Shown one piece after another: positions 39,017-48,734 of a DNA stretch of 64,000 nt. Position 1 is the stretch's first letter, and each line of letters opens with the position of its first letter. The stretch comes from Okeania sp. SIO2C9 (lineage in GTDB: Bacteria > Cyanobacteriota > Cyanobacteriia > Cyanobacteriales > Microcoleaceae). The stretch is from NCBI RefSeq assembly GCF_010672455.1, contig NZ_JAAHGO010000005.1, positions 64,221-128,220 on the forward strand, given 5' to 3'. The translations under genes and the position numbers were made by a program. The notes under the pieces are model-generated. The model was not told where the DNA came from. It did no database searches and worked only from the letters and a program-made list of their open reading frames with translations.

Positions 39017-40480
39017 ATGAACTTACCTGTAATTTTAGATATTGCCATTGGTTTAATTTTTATTTATCTTATTTTTAGTTTACTAGCTAGTGAAATCCAG
39101 TCAATTTTGACAATAATTTTGCAATGGCGAGCCACTCATTTAAAAAAATCAATTGAAGAGTTAATTGCGGGTGAACCTTATCTCAGCAAAAATAATTCTA
39201 AATCTAGTACAGAAATTGAAAAAGTGCAAAAACTAGCTAATTCTCTATATGAAAATCAATTAATTAAAAACCTTAACTATAGTGGTAGCAAAGGTCCATT
39301 AGAAAGAGGATTTCGGAGAATAATTCAGATCCTTGGTAATTTAAGTCGGGCTGTGACTGGAATTAATAATGTTTTTGATGCAGAAAAAACTGCTCCTTCT
39401 TATATTCCGTCAGATACATTTGCTGCTAGCTTAATTGACACTTTGAAACTTCAAGAATTAATGCAAATTATTAGTGAGAATAAATTAAGAAATTTTACCG
39501 ATAATATTTTGGTAAATATCAAGAAAATATTAGAAAATTTGAATATAGAAGATACAAGTAAACAGAGAAATCTTCAGGCTGAATTTGATAATTTGCATCA
39601 AGAGTTGAATCAAAATATTCAGGATTATAAAAATAATTTGGCAAATCTTGATTTAACATTAAATAGAACTTTAAATAAGCTAGATTTATACACAGAAAAA
39701 TCTCTAAAACATTTGCCAGACATAGCTTACCTAGAATTTAGTAGCCAAATAAATGTAGTCAAACAAGTATTAACAAATCCCCATGAAAGAAAAGTTTTAG
39801 TAACTGAAATGGAAGCAAGCTTCTCTAATTTATTGAAGTTTTTGAGAGAGATAATGGAAATAGGAAAAGTTGTTCAAGCAGATTTACAAAGTAATAATGG
39901 GAAAATTCACCAAAAAGTTATTGATATGATTGAATTATTGCCTGAATCTTTACAACAAAGTTTATATATTTTAGCAAAACAAGCGACAACAAAAATTTCA
40001 GCAACAGGTAATGCCTTATATCAGTTTCAGAAAGAAATTGAGAGATGGTTCGATAGTGGAATGGAAAGAGCAGCTGGTGTTTATAAGCGTAATGCTAGAG
40101 GAGTTGCTTTTTTGATTGGTATTACTATTGCTATAGTTGCTAATATTGATACATTAAATATGGTTGATAATTTATCAAAAGATTCTTTGATGCGGGCAAC
40201 AATTAATAGATATTCCCAGGAATTAATCAATAATAATTCTAATCCAAGTGAGTTAGAAATAGGGGATATTCAAAATCAGGTAAATGCAGCATTAGACAAT
40301 TTAGAATTACCTATTGGTTGGGGTCAAAAACAAACAAATAAAGCCTCAATTAGTCAATCAATTAGTTATTTAGAAGGATTAAAAAAAGTATTGGGTTGGC
40401 TAATTAGTGGCATAGCTATATCTATGGGAGCGGATTTCTGGTTTAATTTATTAAAAAAGATTTATAGCATTAAAAAATAG
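39017..40480 (+). CDS. Coiled-coil membrane protein, unknown function
   Basis: I do not recognise a named family. The 487-residue protein opens with a membrane helix (about 5-28, VILDIAIGLIFIYLIFSLLASEI). A long charged helical region (about 100-350) is likely coiled coil. Then comes a second membrane helix (about 362-380, GVAFLIGITIAIVANIDTLN) and a last one (about 460-478, GWLISGIAISMGADFWFNLL). The block RNARGVAFLIGITIAIVANIDTL followed later by GWLISGIAISMGADFWFNLL suggests two helices packing at the membrane with a cytoplasmic stalk. It has no enzymatic motif and no operon partner. An alternative is a scaffold or sensor. Confidence 0.75.
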   Translation: MNLPVILDIAIGLIFIYLIFSLLASEIQSILTIILQWRATHLKKSIEELIAGEPYLSKNNSKSSTEIEKVQKLANSLYENQLIKNLNYSGSKGPLERGFRRIIQILGNLSRAVTGINNVFDAEKTAPSYIPSDTFAASLIDTLKLQELMQIISENKLRNFTDNILVNIKKILENLNIEDTSKQRNLQAEFDNLHQELNQNIQDYKNNLANLDLTLNRTLNKLDLYTEKSLKHLPDIAYLEFSSQINVVKQVLTNPHERKVLVTEMEASFSNLLKFLREIMEIGKVVQADLQSNNGKIHQKVIDMIELLPESLQQSLYILAKQATTKISATGNALYQFQKEIERWFDSGMERAAGVYKRNARGVAFLIGITIAIVANIDTLNMVDNLSKDSLMRATINRYSQELINNNSNPSELEIGDIQNQVNAALDNLELPIGWGQKQTNKASISQSISYLEGLKKVLGWLISGIAISMGADFWFNLLKKIYSIKK

Positions 40481-40482
40481 GA

Positions 40483-40733
40483 TTACCGAATAATTAATAA
40501 TTAATAATTAAGAGTTGATAGTTGATAGTTGATAGTTGATAGTTAATAATTATTCATTCAACAATTCACGCCTTGAAGCCTCCCCTTTTAAGGGGATAAA
40601 AGCGGTCGATTGGATATGGCTCCGAAACCTGCGCCATATCCAAGCGACCAAGAGAATAAAAAAAAATCCTTTTAGTCAATCCTATCCATTTTAAGAAGAG
40701 GTAATTATTAATTGTTAATTCTTAATTGCTGAA
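40483..40733 (+). repeat. ACCGAA-family element, long copy
   Basis: It starts TTACCGAATAATTAATAATT and ends AGAAGAGGTAATTATTAATTG plus a degenerate tail. An extra AGTTGATAGTTGATAG tandem block sits near the left end, and a GGCTCCGAAACCTGCGCC cassette lies in the middle. Confidence 0.65.
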
Positions 40734-40876
40734 CTTTATTGTTGAGCAGGGGAGTAGGGGAGTAGGGGAGCATGGAACGTCTATCACAATTTATTTATTT
40801 TTCGGAGATGTCTAATTTATATCATGTCCGAATTTTTACTTCTTCCTTCCTCCCTCTTCCTTCTTCCATAACACAA

Positions 40877-42187
40877 CTAAAAAATAAAAATAATTTGTAA
40901 ATGCCAATCTAAATCTTGACGAATAATTTCTATCCTACTAATAAATTCGCGTAAGTAAAATCTCCTTTCTGACTCAGATAAATCCCACCAAAATTGGGTT
41001 ATGCAAACTGCTTTAGCAGTCTCTAATAAATTGACTGGAGGTAACTGGTTAAGTTGACTTTGTAATTGAGAAATTTCTGTCCTAATTTTGTAGGTACGGA
41101 GTTCAGCAGTTTCTTGGTCAAGAATGCCATTTTCTGTGAGATTTGGTAGCTGCAAAAGAATATCTTGCTTATCAGAAATATCCTGTTTAATTTGACTCTT
41201 AATTCCATCCATATTTGGCATTTCTAAAGCAGCGATCGCCGATGGTAAATCTCGACAAATTATTTCTATAGTTTGTTCCAAAATTTGTTGATAAGCTAAA
41301 GCTTTACATTTGGGTTTGCGGGAACAACTTTTGGGACGCAAATAGAGATATTCTTTTTCTTTGCGAAAAGTAGTCACTTTCGCCGTAATCATTGGAGACT
41401 GACATTCTGTGCAGACAACTAAACCTGCTAGAGAATGGGGAGCGCTGGCAGTGCGCGGTGGCATTCGGCGGTTGCGTCGGAGCAAACGTTCGACTTGAGC
41501 AGCTTCTTCTCTGGAAATTATGGGAAGATGAGTATTAGAGATGACTTCATTATTTTGATATTGTAAGTCACCGCGATAAACGGGGTTGGTTAACCAACGT
41601 CGTCCAGTGGTAACGGAGATTTTTTTGCCGTATTTTTTCTGAATATGGCGCACAGCACCGCGCAATGAGGCAAACAGAAGGAAGTTTTCAAAGAAGTCTT
41701 TGACAATGGGAGCAGCACTTCTGTCCAGAGTGTAACGGTCTTTACCTCGGCGATATCCGTAGGGTGCTTTACCTGGTGGGGGTATGGCTTTGATGCGGTT
41801 GCGAGCGTGAGCAGTGCGAATTTTGCGACTGTGTTGGTTTTGGCGTATTTGGTTGAGGAGTCTGAGTAGGTCTATTTTGCTTGGCGAGGTGTTGTTTGGT
41901 AAGTTGGGATTGATGTTGATATCTGAGTCGAGAGGAATAATTTGGATATTGAGAGATTGGAGTTTTGTGAGGCGATCGCATACTTCTTCTACAGAGTCTC
42001 CTAATTCTTCAAGTTTACGAATTAAGAGATAATTAACTGCTTGAGTTTGGCAGTCGAGTAGGAGTTGTTGGAGTTGTTGGCGATCGCCTAAGTCGTGATA
42101 AATTTGGTCAACTTCCCACCCCCAAGTTGTCGGGTCTGGGGCAGTTTCAAATAGGGGGTTTGTATATGAATAGGCAATAATTCTCAC
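40877..42187 (-). CDS. Serine-recombinase homologue with a degenerate catalytic domain
   Basis: The 436-residue protein has the DNA-binding half of a large serine recombinase: a recombinase domain (about 135-235, APYGYRRGKDRYTLDRSAAPIV, TGRRWLTNPVYRGD) and a zinc beta-ribbon (about 255-300, VCTECQSPM ... CSRKPKC), followed by a coiled coil. The N-terminal 110 residues are resolvase-like in layout (LIRKLEELGDSVEEVCDRLTKL). They start MRIIAYSYTNPLFETAPDP where active enzymes have the catalytic Y-x-R-x-S motif, so the nucleophilic Ser appears missing. It may be a conserved non-catalytic regulator. The start codon is 8 bases from the neighbour's stop. Confidence 0.8.
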   Translation of the reverse strand: MRIIAYSYTNPLFETAPDPTTWGWEVDQIYHDLGDRQQLQQLLLDCQTQAVNYLLIRKLEELGDSVEEVCDRLTKLQSLNIQIIPLDSDININPNLPNNTSPSKIDLLRLLNQIRQNQHSRKIRTAHARNRIKAIPPPGKAPYGYRRGKDRYTLDRSAAPIVKDFFENFLLFASLRGAVRHIQKKYGKKISVTTGRRWLTNPVYRGDLQYQNNEVISNTHLPIISREEAAQVERLLRRNRRMPPRTASAPHSLAGLVVCTECQSPMITAKVTTFRKEKEYLYLRPKSCSRKPKCKALAYQQILEQTIEIICRDLPSAIAALEMPNMDGIKSQIKQDISDKQDILLQLPNLTENGILDQETAELRTYKIRTEISQLQSQLNQLPPVNLLETAKAVCITQFWWDLSESERRFYLREFISRIEIIRQDLDWHLQIIFIF

Positions 42188-42195
42188 AAGTTATC

Positions 42196-42555
42196 TTATT
42201 GTTGACTTAATTCTATAATATTACCATCTGGGTCTTGAGTAAATAATGCAGCTCTACCGGAAGCGCTCATTTGAATAGGGCAATTATTGGCTAATAGTTG
42301 TGATTTTGCAGTATCTATATCAACTACAGAAAATGCTAAATGTCGGTTCCTACCTAATTTTTCTGAGTTAACTAGATCGGGGATTACTTCCGATACTATC
42401 AGATGTATTTGGAAGTTGCCAACTTGATACCAAGTACCGGGAAAATTAAGGGAGCGGTCTACTTTTGGGAGTTTGAGAATTTGACCATAGAAATGTTCGG
42501 CTTTTTCGAGGTCTGAAACTAATAGAGCAGTATGAAGGGGTTGAGTTATTTGCAT
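42196..42555 (-). CDS. VOC (glyoxalase-like) protein
   Basis: This 119-residue single vicinal-oxygen-chelate domain has the opening THALLVSDLEKAEHFYGQIL with a metal-position His8. The central block LAFSVVDIDTAKSQL follows, then the closing LFTQDPDGNIIELSQ, with Glu as the usual last metal ligand. VOC proteins include lyases, dioxygenases and resistance proteins; none can be chosen here. It lies just upstream of the recombinase homologue on the same strand with an 8-base gap, so the two are probably cotranscribed. Confidence 0.88.
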   Translation of the reverse strand: MQITQPLHTALLVSDLEKAEHFYGQILKLPKVDRSLNFPGTWYQVGNFQIHLIVSEVIPDLVNSEKLGRNRHLAFSVVDIDTAKSQLLANNCPIQMSASGRAALFTQDPDGNIIELSQQ

Positions 42556-43317
42556 AGTTTATATTATGGATAAGTAGTTGGCTATTTATTAATTTTTACA
42601 TCTATATAATACACTTATTTACAGCACTTTTTAGGAAGCGTGAGGTACAGTTTTAAAATTAATCTTTTTTTCCCTACTCCCTACTCCCTAAAGTCCTAAA
42701 ATTTTGTACCTCATGAACTCCAAAACTGCTGTAATTGAGAGAGCAAATCTATTTACTGATAGTGGAATAGATATAGCAGTAGAAACAAAGGGTACGGATA
42801 TATCAAAAGCTTAAAATTCAGACAACGTGAATTTTTTCCTTCTTCCTTCTTGCTTTTTCCTTCTGCTATAAATATTGATGGAAACTCTTAACAAAAAAAG
42901 CACAGGAATTAACACCTATGTCTTTAGTATGAGAAAAAATTTATGCGTAAGTCCTAACAATGTTGATATAGCAATGAGCGCTGGTATATTTACAAATTGC
43001 AGGAGAGGCCAAAGAGCTAAAAGTCTTATTTTATCGGCAATTTATTCCCCCAGATGAGCTGTTGCCTTCCGGAGCTGTTGCCTGCGCACAGCGCTATAAC
43101 TTGCCGCTCCCAATTAAGTAGAAATGAGATATTACTACTATTTTTTGATGTTGTTGGTAGGACTTGCCGACATACAGAAATTCTATCTGCACTGACTCTA
43201 ATCATCATTGAGTGCAAAAAAGCCTCCTAGTATTCTTAAAAATATCTAAAGTTTTTGAGACAAAAGACTACCAAGAGGTAGAAAGGTTATATTCACAACA
43301 AAGTGAGGAAAAAATTT
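42556..43317. other. Repeat-containing spacer before the aldehyde dehydrogenase
   Basis: It holds a reverse copy (42974-43098) of the element nested at 38449, CTTCTTCC units near 42836-42862 and ACTCCCTA units near 42673. Short frames of 60 and 63 codons overlap the repeat copy and are not credible genes. An AT-rich leader occupies the last 100 bases. Confidence 0.6.
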
Positions 43318-44790
43318 ATGGTAACAGCTACAAGACCAGAACAACAGGTTAAAGTCGGTCCCACCAAACTATTAATTAATAACGAGTGGGTAGAAAGTAC
43401 TTCCGGCAAACGCTTTGAAACAATTAACCCGGCAACAGGAGAAGTTATTTGTGACGTTGCGGAAGCAGATGCACCTGATGTAGACAAAGCTGTAATAGCA
43501 GCTCGCAAAGCATTTACCAGTGGCGACTGGCCGAAAATGTCTGCTACCGAGCGAGGCAAACTCCTCTACAAATTAGCAGATTTGATGGAACAAAATATAG
43601 AAGAGTTGGCAAGACTGGAAACCCTAGATAATGGTAAGCCACTCAATGACTCTCTCAATGCAGACTTACGTTTATCCATCGCCTGTTATCGCTATTATGC
43701 TGGTTGGGCAGATAAAGTTCAAGGCAAAACTATCCCTATCAATGGTTCCTACTTTTGCTACACCCGCCACGAACCAGTGGGAGTAGTCGGTCAAATCATT
43801 CCTTGGAACTTCCCTCTATTGATGCAAGCTTGGAAACTTGCCCCAGCATTGGCAACAGGTAACACATTAGTAATGAAAACGGCCGAACAAACACCATTGT
43901 CAGCCTTCCGAGTCGGCGAGTTAGCGATCGAAGCTGGTTTTCCTCCTGGTGTAATAAATATTTTGTCTGGTTATGGCCCAACTGCTGGTGCTGCCATTTC
44001 CCACCATCACGATATTGATAAAGTTGCCTTCACTGGTTCCACAGAAGTAGGTCATTTAATCATGGAAGCTGCTGCCAAGAGTAACTTAAAACGGGTGACT
44101 TTGGAACTCGGTGGCAAGAGTCCGAATATTGTGTTTGCGGATGCAGATATGGATGCTGCTATTGAAGGGGCACATTTTGGTTTATTCTTTAACCAAGGTC
44201 AGTGTTGCAATGCGGGTTCTCGTTTATTTGTGGAAGAGAAATGTTATGACGAGTTTGTTGCCAAAAGTGTAGAGCGGGCAAAACGTCGGATGGTGGGCGA
44301 CCCATTTGCCACTAGAACTGAACAGGGACCCCAGGTAGATGAAGAACAGTTTAATAAGGTGATGAGCTATATTGAGTCTGGTCAACAGGATGGTGCCCAG
44401 ATGTTATGTGGTGGAGCAAGAGTTGGCGATCGCGGTTATTTTATTGCACCTACTGTATTTGCTGACGTGCAGGATGGGATGAAGATTGCCAGAGAAGAAA
44501 TTTTTGGTCCGGTGATGAGTATCATTAAGTTTAAGGATATTGATGAACTGGTGCAACGGGCGAATGATACGATATATGGTCTGGCTGCAGGAGTGTGGAC
44601 GCGGGATATAGGTAAGGCTCATGCTGTGGCTCATGCTGTTCGTGCTGGTACAGTTTGGATAAATTGTTATCATGTGTTTGATGCTGCTGCACCGTTTGGT
44701 GGTTTTAAGCAGTCTGGTATTGGTCGGGAGTTAGGTGAGTATGGTTTACAGCAATATACAGAGACTAAGACTGTGACTGTGAAGATGTAG
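43318..44790 (+). CDS. NAD(P)+-dependent aldehyde dehydrogenase
   Basis: This 490-residue class-I-type aldehyde dehydrogenase has the coenzyme site [20 protein letters not shown] and [11 protein letters not shown], the general base Glu263 in [11 protein letters not shown], and the catalytic Cys297 in [11 protein letters not shown]. The C-terminal [29 protein letters not shown] completes the family pattern, so it should be active. The ATG at 43318 is preceded by GTGAGGA; a GTG 15 bases upstream is part of that binding site, not the start. Substrate candidates include retinal/apocarotenals, betaine aldehyde and general aliphatic aldehydes. It is monocistronic. Confidence 0.94.
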   Translation: MVTATRPEQQVKVGPTKLLINNEWVESTSGKRFETINPATGEVICDVAEADAPDVDKAVIAARKAFTSGDWPKMSATERGKLLYKLADLMEQNIEELARLETLDNGKPLNDSLNADLRLSIACYRYYAGWADKVQGKTIPINGSYFCYTRHEPVGVVGQIIPWNFPLLMQAWKLAPALATGNTLVMKTAEQTPLSAFRVGELAIEAGFPPGVINILSGYGPTAGAAISHHHDIDKVAFTGSTEVGHLIMEAAAKSNLKRVTLELGGKSPNIVFADADMDAAIEGAHFGLFFNQGQCCNAGSRLFVEEKCYDEFVAKSVERAKRRMVGDPFATRTEQGPQVDEEQFNKVMSYIESGQQDGAQMLCGGARVGDRGYFIAPTVFADVQDGMKIAREEIFGPVMSIIKFKDIDELVQRANDTIYGLAAGVWTRDIGKAHAVAHAVRAGTVWINCYHVFDAAAPFGGFKQSGIGRELGEYGLQQYTETKTVTVKM

Positions 44791-44829
44791 TTGATGATTA
44801 ATTATTACTACTAGACATCTCCGAAAATA

Positions 44830-44849
44830 GGACGTTCCATGGAACGTCC
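44830..44849. repeat. Perfect 20-base palindrome
   Basis: The arms GGACGTTCCA and TGGAACGTCC meet without a loop. It lies just after a left end of the TAGACATCTCC family and may be a decayed element. Related GTTCCATGG pieces occur near 21227 and 40770. Confidence 0.6.
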
Positions 44850-44915
44850 CTACAAAAATATTTGGGGCTATCAATAGTATTAAAATAATTGTTATCAACT
44901 GGTTATTATAGGTTA

Positions 44916-46178
44916 TTAATAACAGGCACAGAAATTAACAGCTTTCAATGATTCTTTTTGCTGTTTTCTATCCCAATTTTTTTCTAAATTAAAATATACT
45001 TTTAGCTTTTCTTTTCTCAAAGAAGGTGGTAAGTCTTTTTGTAGAAAGAAAATTCTTTTACCCTCATCGGTAATTATAAAACCATGAGATTTATCTTGGG
45101 GTAAGTAATTAATCATTCCACTTTCTTGAGGCAGATCGGAATAAGCCTGTTTTTTCCAGTCTTTTTGACATAATTTAAGTAGGTAATTAATATTTTTACT
45201 TTCAAGTTCAACAGTCTTTTGAGATTTTTCTAATTCTTGGTATATTTTATACTCTAACTCTTGTAAATTTTGCTTAATTTTCCATCCTTCCTGTTCGCGA
45301 ATAGCCTTAGATAGTTCAATATTTCTGACAGCTATTTCTATATTTCCTGTATCTAAACTTAGTTGAGCAATATTCATGTATAGAGTAACTTTTGTTTTAT
45401 ATTCTCCTGATGCTAAAGCAGCACGACAACTAAAACTAATTGCTGGATATAGTTGATTTAAACTGGAATAAAAATTTGCTAAATCTTGCAATATATACCA
45501 TTCTGTTCTTTGGGTTAAAATTATCTTTTCTAATTCATTAATAGCTTGTTTTACTTTTCCTTGATATCCTAAAGCTAAAGCAGCCCAACGATAAAAATGA
45601 ATTTCTTTTGGATATAATTTGATAGCTTCTAATGCCCATAGACGAGCTTCTTTCCATAATTCTAATTCTATTAAACTTTTGACTTTAGCAAACAACCATT
45701 GTTCTTGTTTAGATTTTCCTTTGCCATTAATTGTAGTTTTATCTAGATTTTTTGGATCTAATTTATCACACCATTCTGATACAATTTCCCATTGATTTTT
45801 TTGTTTTGCTAATTTAACCACAGCCATAACTGTTAATTCTTTAGGCAATTTATCTGGTTGAAGTCTTAAAATATTGATAGCTGGTTCTATCAACTTATTT
45901 ATATCTTCTTCCTCTGAAAAATTCTTAATATGCTTGTCATAATAAGCCCAAATCAATTCATTTTTAATATAATTGTTATCGGGAAATTGTTCCTTAGCTT
46001 TTTTTCCTTGTCTGATGGCAGCACCAGGATGTCCTGCTTTCCGCAAACAACATAAATAACGACTTGCAGCATAGCTATTATTTTCTTCTTCCCAAAATTT
46101 ACGAAAAATTTTGCCTGCTTCGGGAAAGTTTTGCTGTTTTAATAGTTGTTCAGCTTGTTCAATTAGATGGTTAGACAT
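44916..46178 (-). CDS. TPR-repeat protein, partner of the NERD helicase
   Basis: The 420-residue, mostly helical protein has tetratricopeptide-like repeats. Units are visible near residues 1-70 (IEQAEQLLKQQNFPEAGKIFRKFW), 170-260 (ELWKEARLWALEAIKLYPKEIHFYRWAALALGYQGKVKQAINELEKI in pieces) and 265-310. The C-terminal third is different: charged helices, then IITDEGKRIFFLQKDLPPSL, a compact beta-containing tail. TPRs usually bind protein partners. It starts 5 bases after the NERD-helicase stop, so the two are one operon and probably one system. No enzymatic motif is visible. Confidence 0.8.
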   Translation of the reverse strand: MSNHLIEQAEQLLKQQNFPEAGKIFRKFWEEENNSYAASRYLCCLRKAGHPGAAIRQGKKAKEQFPDNNYIKNELIWAYYDKHIKNFSEEEDINKLIEPAINILRLQPDKLPKELTVMAVVKLAKQKNQWEIVSEWCDKLDPKNLDKTTINGKGKSKQEQWLFAKVKSLIELELWKEARLWALEAIKLYPKEIHFYRWAALALGYQGKVKQAINELEKIILTQRTEWYILQDLANFYSSLNQLYPAISFSCRAALASGEYKTKVTLYMNIAQLSLDTGNIEIAVRNIELSKAIREQEGWKIKQNLQELEYKIYQELEKSQKTVELESKNINYLLKLCQKDWKKQAYSDLPQESGMINYLPQDKSHGFIITDEGKRIFFLQKDLPPSLRKEKLKVYFNLEKNWDRKQQKESLKAVNFCACY

Positions 46179-46183
46179 TATTT

Positions 46184-48049
46184 TTAACCCTCATTAATAA
46201 TATTAAAATGATTGCCATTAACTAATTCTGGAATAATTTTGGAATTTTTGTTAGAGAATAAATGTAAATATTCTTTAGCGCGAGTCATCCCAACATATAT
46301 TTTTCTCCTTGCTAATATTTCAGCATCACTTTTATTTTTTCCTATACAGTCATCAAATTGTTCTAACCAAATTAATAAAACTGCTTTAAATTCCAATCCT
46401 AGAGATGATTCACAAGTAATTATTCTTACTCCTTTTAAATTGAGATTATACTTTTCTTTGCTTTTTTTATTTTTACTAACCCAATAAGTAGGTATATCAG
46501 ATTTATCCATCATAGAAATGATTGATTTTAGCCTAGTATTATGGCGGTAAATAATTGCTATTTCATTAAAATCTAATCCTGATTTATGAAGTTTTTGAAT
46601 AGTTTTGATTATACTTTTGTCTTGCTGTTCTGAATCACTATCTAGATATAATTCAGGTATTTCTCCTTCCCTCAATGCTTGTGTAGGTTGTATTAGGGGA
46701 AAACTTATCTCTTGTTCTTCTAATGATTGATTAACTCTATCATTTATTGGTTTTAAAATTCCTGAAGCTGCCAATAATATTTGTTGTGTATTACGATAGT
46801 TTTTATCTAAATCAAATTTTTTGCTAATTGTCCGACCTTGTGCTTTAACTCCTACATTTTTCCATATAAATTTACTACGTTGATAAAAACCTTGATTACC
46901 ATCAGCAACAATCATTAAATCCCCATTTTCACTATCTTTTAAAGCATTAACACAGCATTTAAACCAACTAGGTACAAAAGTATGAGCTTCATCAATTAAA
47001 ATAGCATCATATTTTTGCTCATTTGAATAGTTTGATAGTTGTTTTAAAGTTTCCTCTGCAATTTTTTCATCATAGTTTTCACCTTGTTTATTTTCTGAAT
47101 AACCTATGATTGAATTAGCCCAATTATGAAAATTAGTAACCTCTATATTTTGATATTGGGGATTTTGTGAATCTTGATGTAAAACGGAGCGTAAATAACC
47201 TGCAAGACTGACATTGTAACAAACAACCAAAATTTTATAATTATGGTTATGGTTAACTAAAGATTTTGCTCTGGAAATTAATAGTAATGTTTTTCCTGAC
47301 CCGGCAACACCAAAGAAAATTCTATGACCATCTCCAATGCTTTTGGCTAAAGTTTCTTGTTGAAAATCCAGTGTCTTTAAGATAGTACCAGCATCAGTTT
47401 TTTGCTCTCCAATTACAATTTCAGGATAGATAGAACCTTTGATATCCGTAATTTGCTCTGGTGTTAGTTTAGGAAACTCAAATTGAAATTTAAACATTTT
47501 TTTTAAACGTTGAATAATTACTTCATTTGGTACTTTTCCCTCTTCCCAGTTTAATAATTCATCTCTATAAATTACTTTTTTTATTGGTAATATCTGTTGG
47601 TCAAGTTGATATTCAGATGCTTTTTTATAAGTGATATTAGACATCACCGCCCCAACACTATGAGGAAAAGATAATTTTCCTTGATAATTACCCGATCTAT
47701 GAGTCAAAATCTGGCGTGTTTGCAGTTGATTAATAAGTTCTAAGAGATAATCTCTTCCTTGAATCAAGGGAGATTTTTCTGTTTTATTTATTTCCCTACC
47801 ATCTTGCTTCCATTTAATTTCAAAAGAGTATGAGTTAGCCTTCAAAATAGAGTTAAAATACCATCCTTTCACCTCAATAATTAATATGCCAAAGTCAGGA
47901 GATAAAATGATAAAATCAGGATAACGCCCATTAATATCAGGTTCATACCAAACCGAGAAATCATCAGGTAGCCTAGATAAAATATTATACAACCGTTTTT
48001 CACCAGCACTAGCTTTTGCTGGAATCCTGTCAGGAATAATTTGCGCCAT
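46184..48049 (-). CDS. NERD nuclease-superfamily-1 helicase fusion
   Basis: The 621-residue protein joins an N-terminal NERD domain (about 10-120) of PD-(D/E)xK type (GRYPDFIILSP, LIIEVKGWYF, so Asp45, Glu59 and Lys61) to a UvrD/Rep-like superfamily-1 ATPase. Walker A is GVAGSGKT (247-254), motif Ia lies near VVCYNVSLAG, and Walker B is LIDEAHTF (Asp353, Glu354). YRNTQQILLAASG and the C-terminal VGMTRAKEYLHLFS are motifs IV-VI. It should bind and process DNA or RNA. NERD-helicases include an antiphage protein in staphylococci; whether this one defends the cell is inference. A TPR gene follows it. Confidence 0.88.
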   Translation of the reverse strand: MAQIIPDRIPAKASAGEKRLYNILSRLPDDFSVWYEPDINGRYPDFIILSPDFGILIIEVKGWYFNSILKANSYSFEIKWKQDGREINKTEKSPLIQGRDYLLELINQLQTRQILTHRSGNYQGKLSFPHSVGAVMSNITYKKASEYQLDQQILPIKKVIYRDELLNWEEGKVPNEVIIQRLKKMFKFQFEFPKLTPEQITDIKGSIYPEIVIGEQKTDAGTILKTLDFQQETLAKSIGDGHRIFFGVAGSGKTLLLISRAKSLVNHNHNYKILVVCYNVSLAGYLRSVLHQDSQNPQYQNIEVTNFHNWANSIIGYSENKQGENYDEKIAEETLKQLSNYSNEQKYDAILIDEAHTFVPSWFKCCVNALKDSENGDLMIVADGNQGFYQRSKFIWKNVGVKAQGRTISKKFDLDKNYRNTQQILLAASGILKPINDRVNQSLEEQEISFPLIQPTQALREGEIPELYLDSDSEQQDKSIIKTIQKLHKSGLDFNEIAIIYRHNTRLKSIISMMDKSDIPTYWVSKNKKSKEKYNLNLKGVRIITCESSLGLEFKAVLLIWLEQFDDCIGKNKSDAEILARRKIYVGMTRAKEYLHLFSNKNSKIIPELVNGNHFNIINEG

Positions 48050-48734
48050 AATTAATTTGGATCGACCAATTAACTTGAATCTTATTTGAACTCATGGATA
48101 TTAACTATAACACTACAATGTCAATTATTTTTGATTCGTAAATCTGGATTTTTTCTAACCTAGTTATAGAGAAACTTAATAATGGCTTAAATTTGAAAGT
48201 TTAAGTAATTTTTCTGTAATCACAGTAGTTATTTTTACTCAATAAAGGGGTATAACCTACGGGGTTTATGACCAATAAATAAGGTCTCAAGCCTCCCCTT
48301 GTCTGCGCCACGAGCTACCGCTCTACAAGGGGATGAAAAAGCGGTCGAGGGATGGCGAGGTCCCCTCGCCATATCCAATCGACCAAGAGAAAATTAATTC
48401 AGTATTTTCTTGCCTCCCTATTGCATGAGGTACTGATAACTGATAACTGATAACTGATAACTGAAATGACACCTGATACTTAAATATCTAAAGTAAAAAT
48501 AGACAATAAAAAAAACGAGTCTTACACAAAAATACTGATTTTTTTGATTAAATTGATATCAATTTACCTAGTTTTCACTGATGTATACAAAAAATTTTTT
48601 TGAGAGTGTACAGTCAATACCTTCCTCAACTAAGAAGCGGGCAAATTGAGGATAGTCACTTGGCGCGTGACTTCAATATGTAGCATCTTCTGCTAAAATA
48701 TAAATCAACCTATCATCATATAATCAGAAGAAAT
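48050..48734. other. Spacer with gene relic and repeat remnants
   Basis: It contains an ACCGAA-like remnant with the GGCGAGG..CGCCATATCC cassette (about 48268-48390), CTGATAA tandem units (about 48432-48462), and the PEP-synthase relic listed separately. No complete gene. Confidence 0.55.
48613..48666 (-). pseudogene. Relic of a second PEP-synthase gene
   Basis: The minus strand encodes APSDYPQFARFLVEEGID, which matches 17 of 18 residues of APSDYPEFARFLVEEGID in the intact ppsA about 1.1 kb away. Several codons differ at the third position, so it is an old paralogue, not a fresh copy. Flanking sequence shows no further similarity. Confidence 0.7.
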
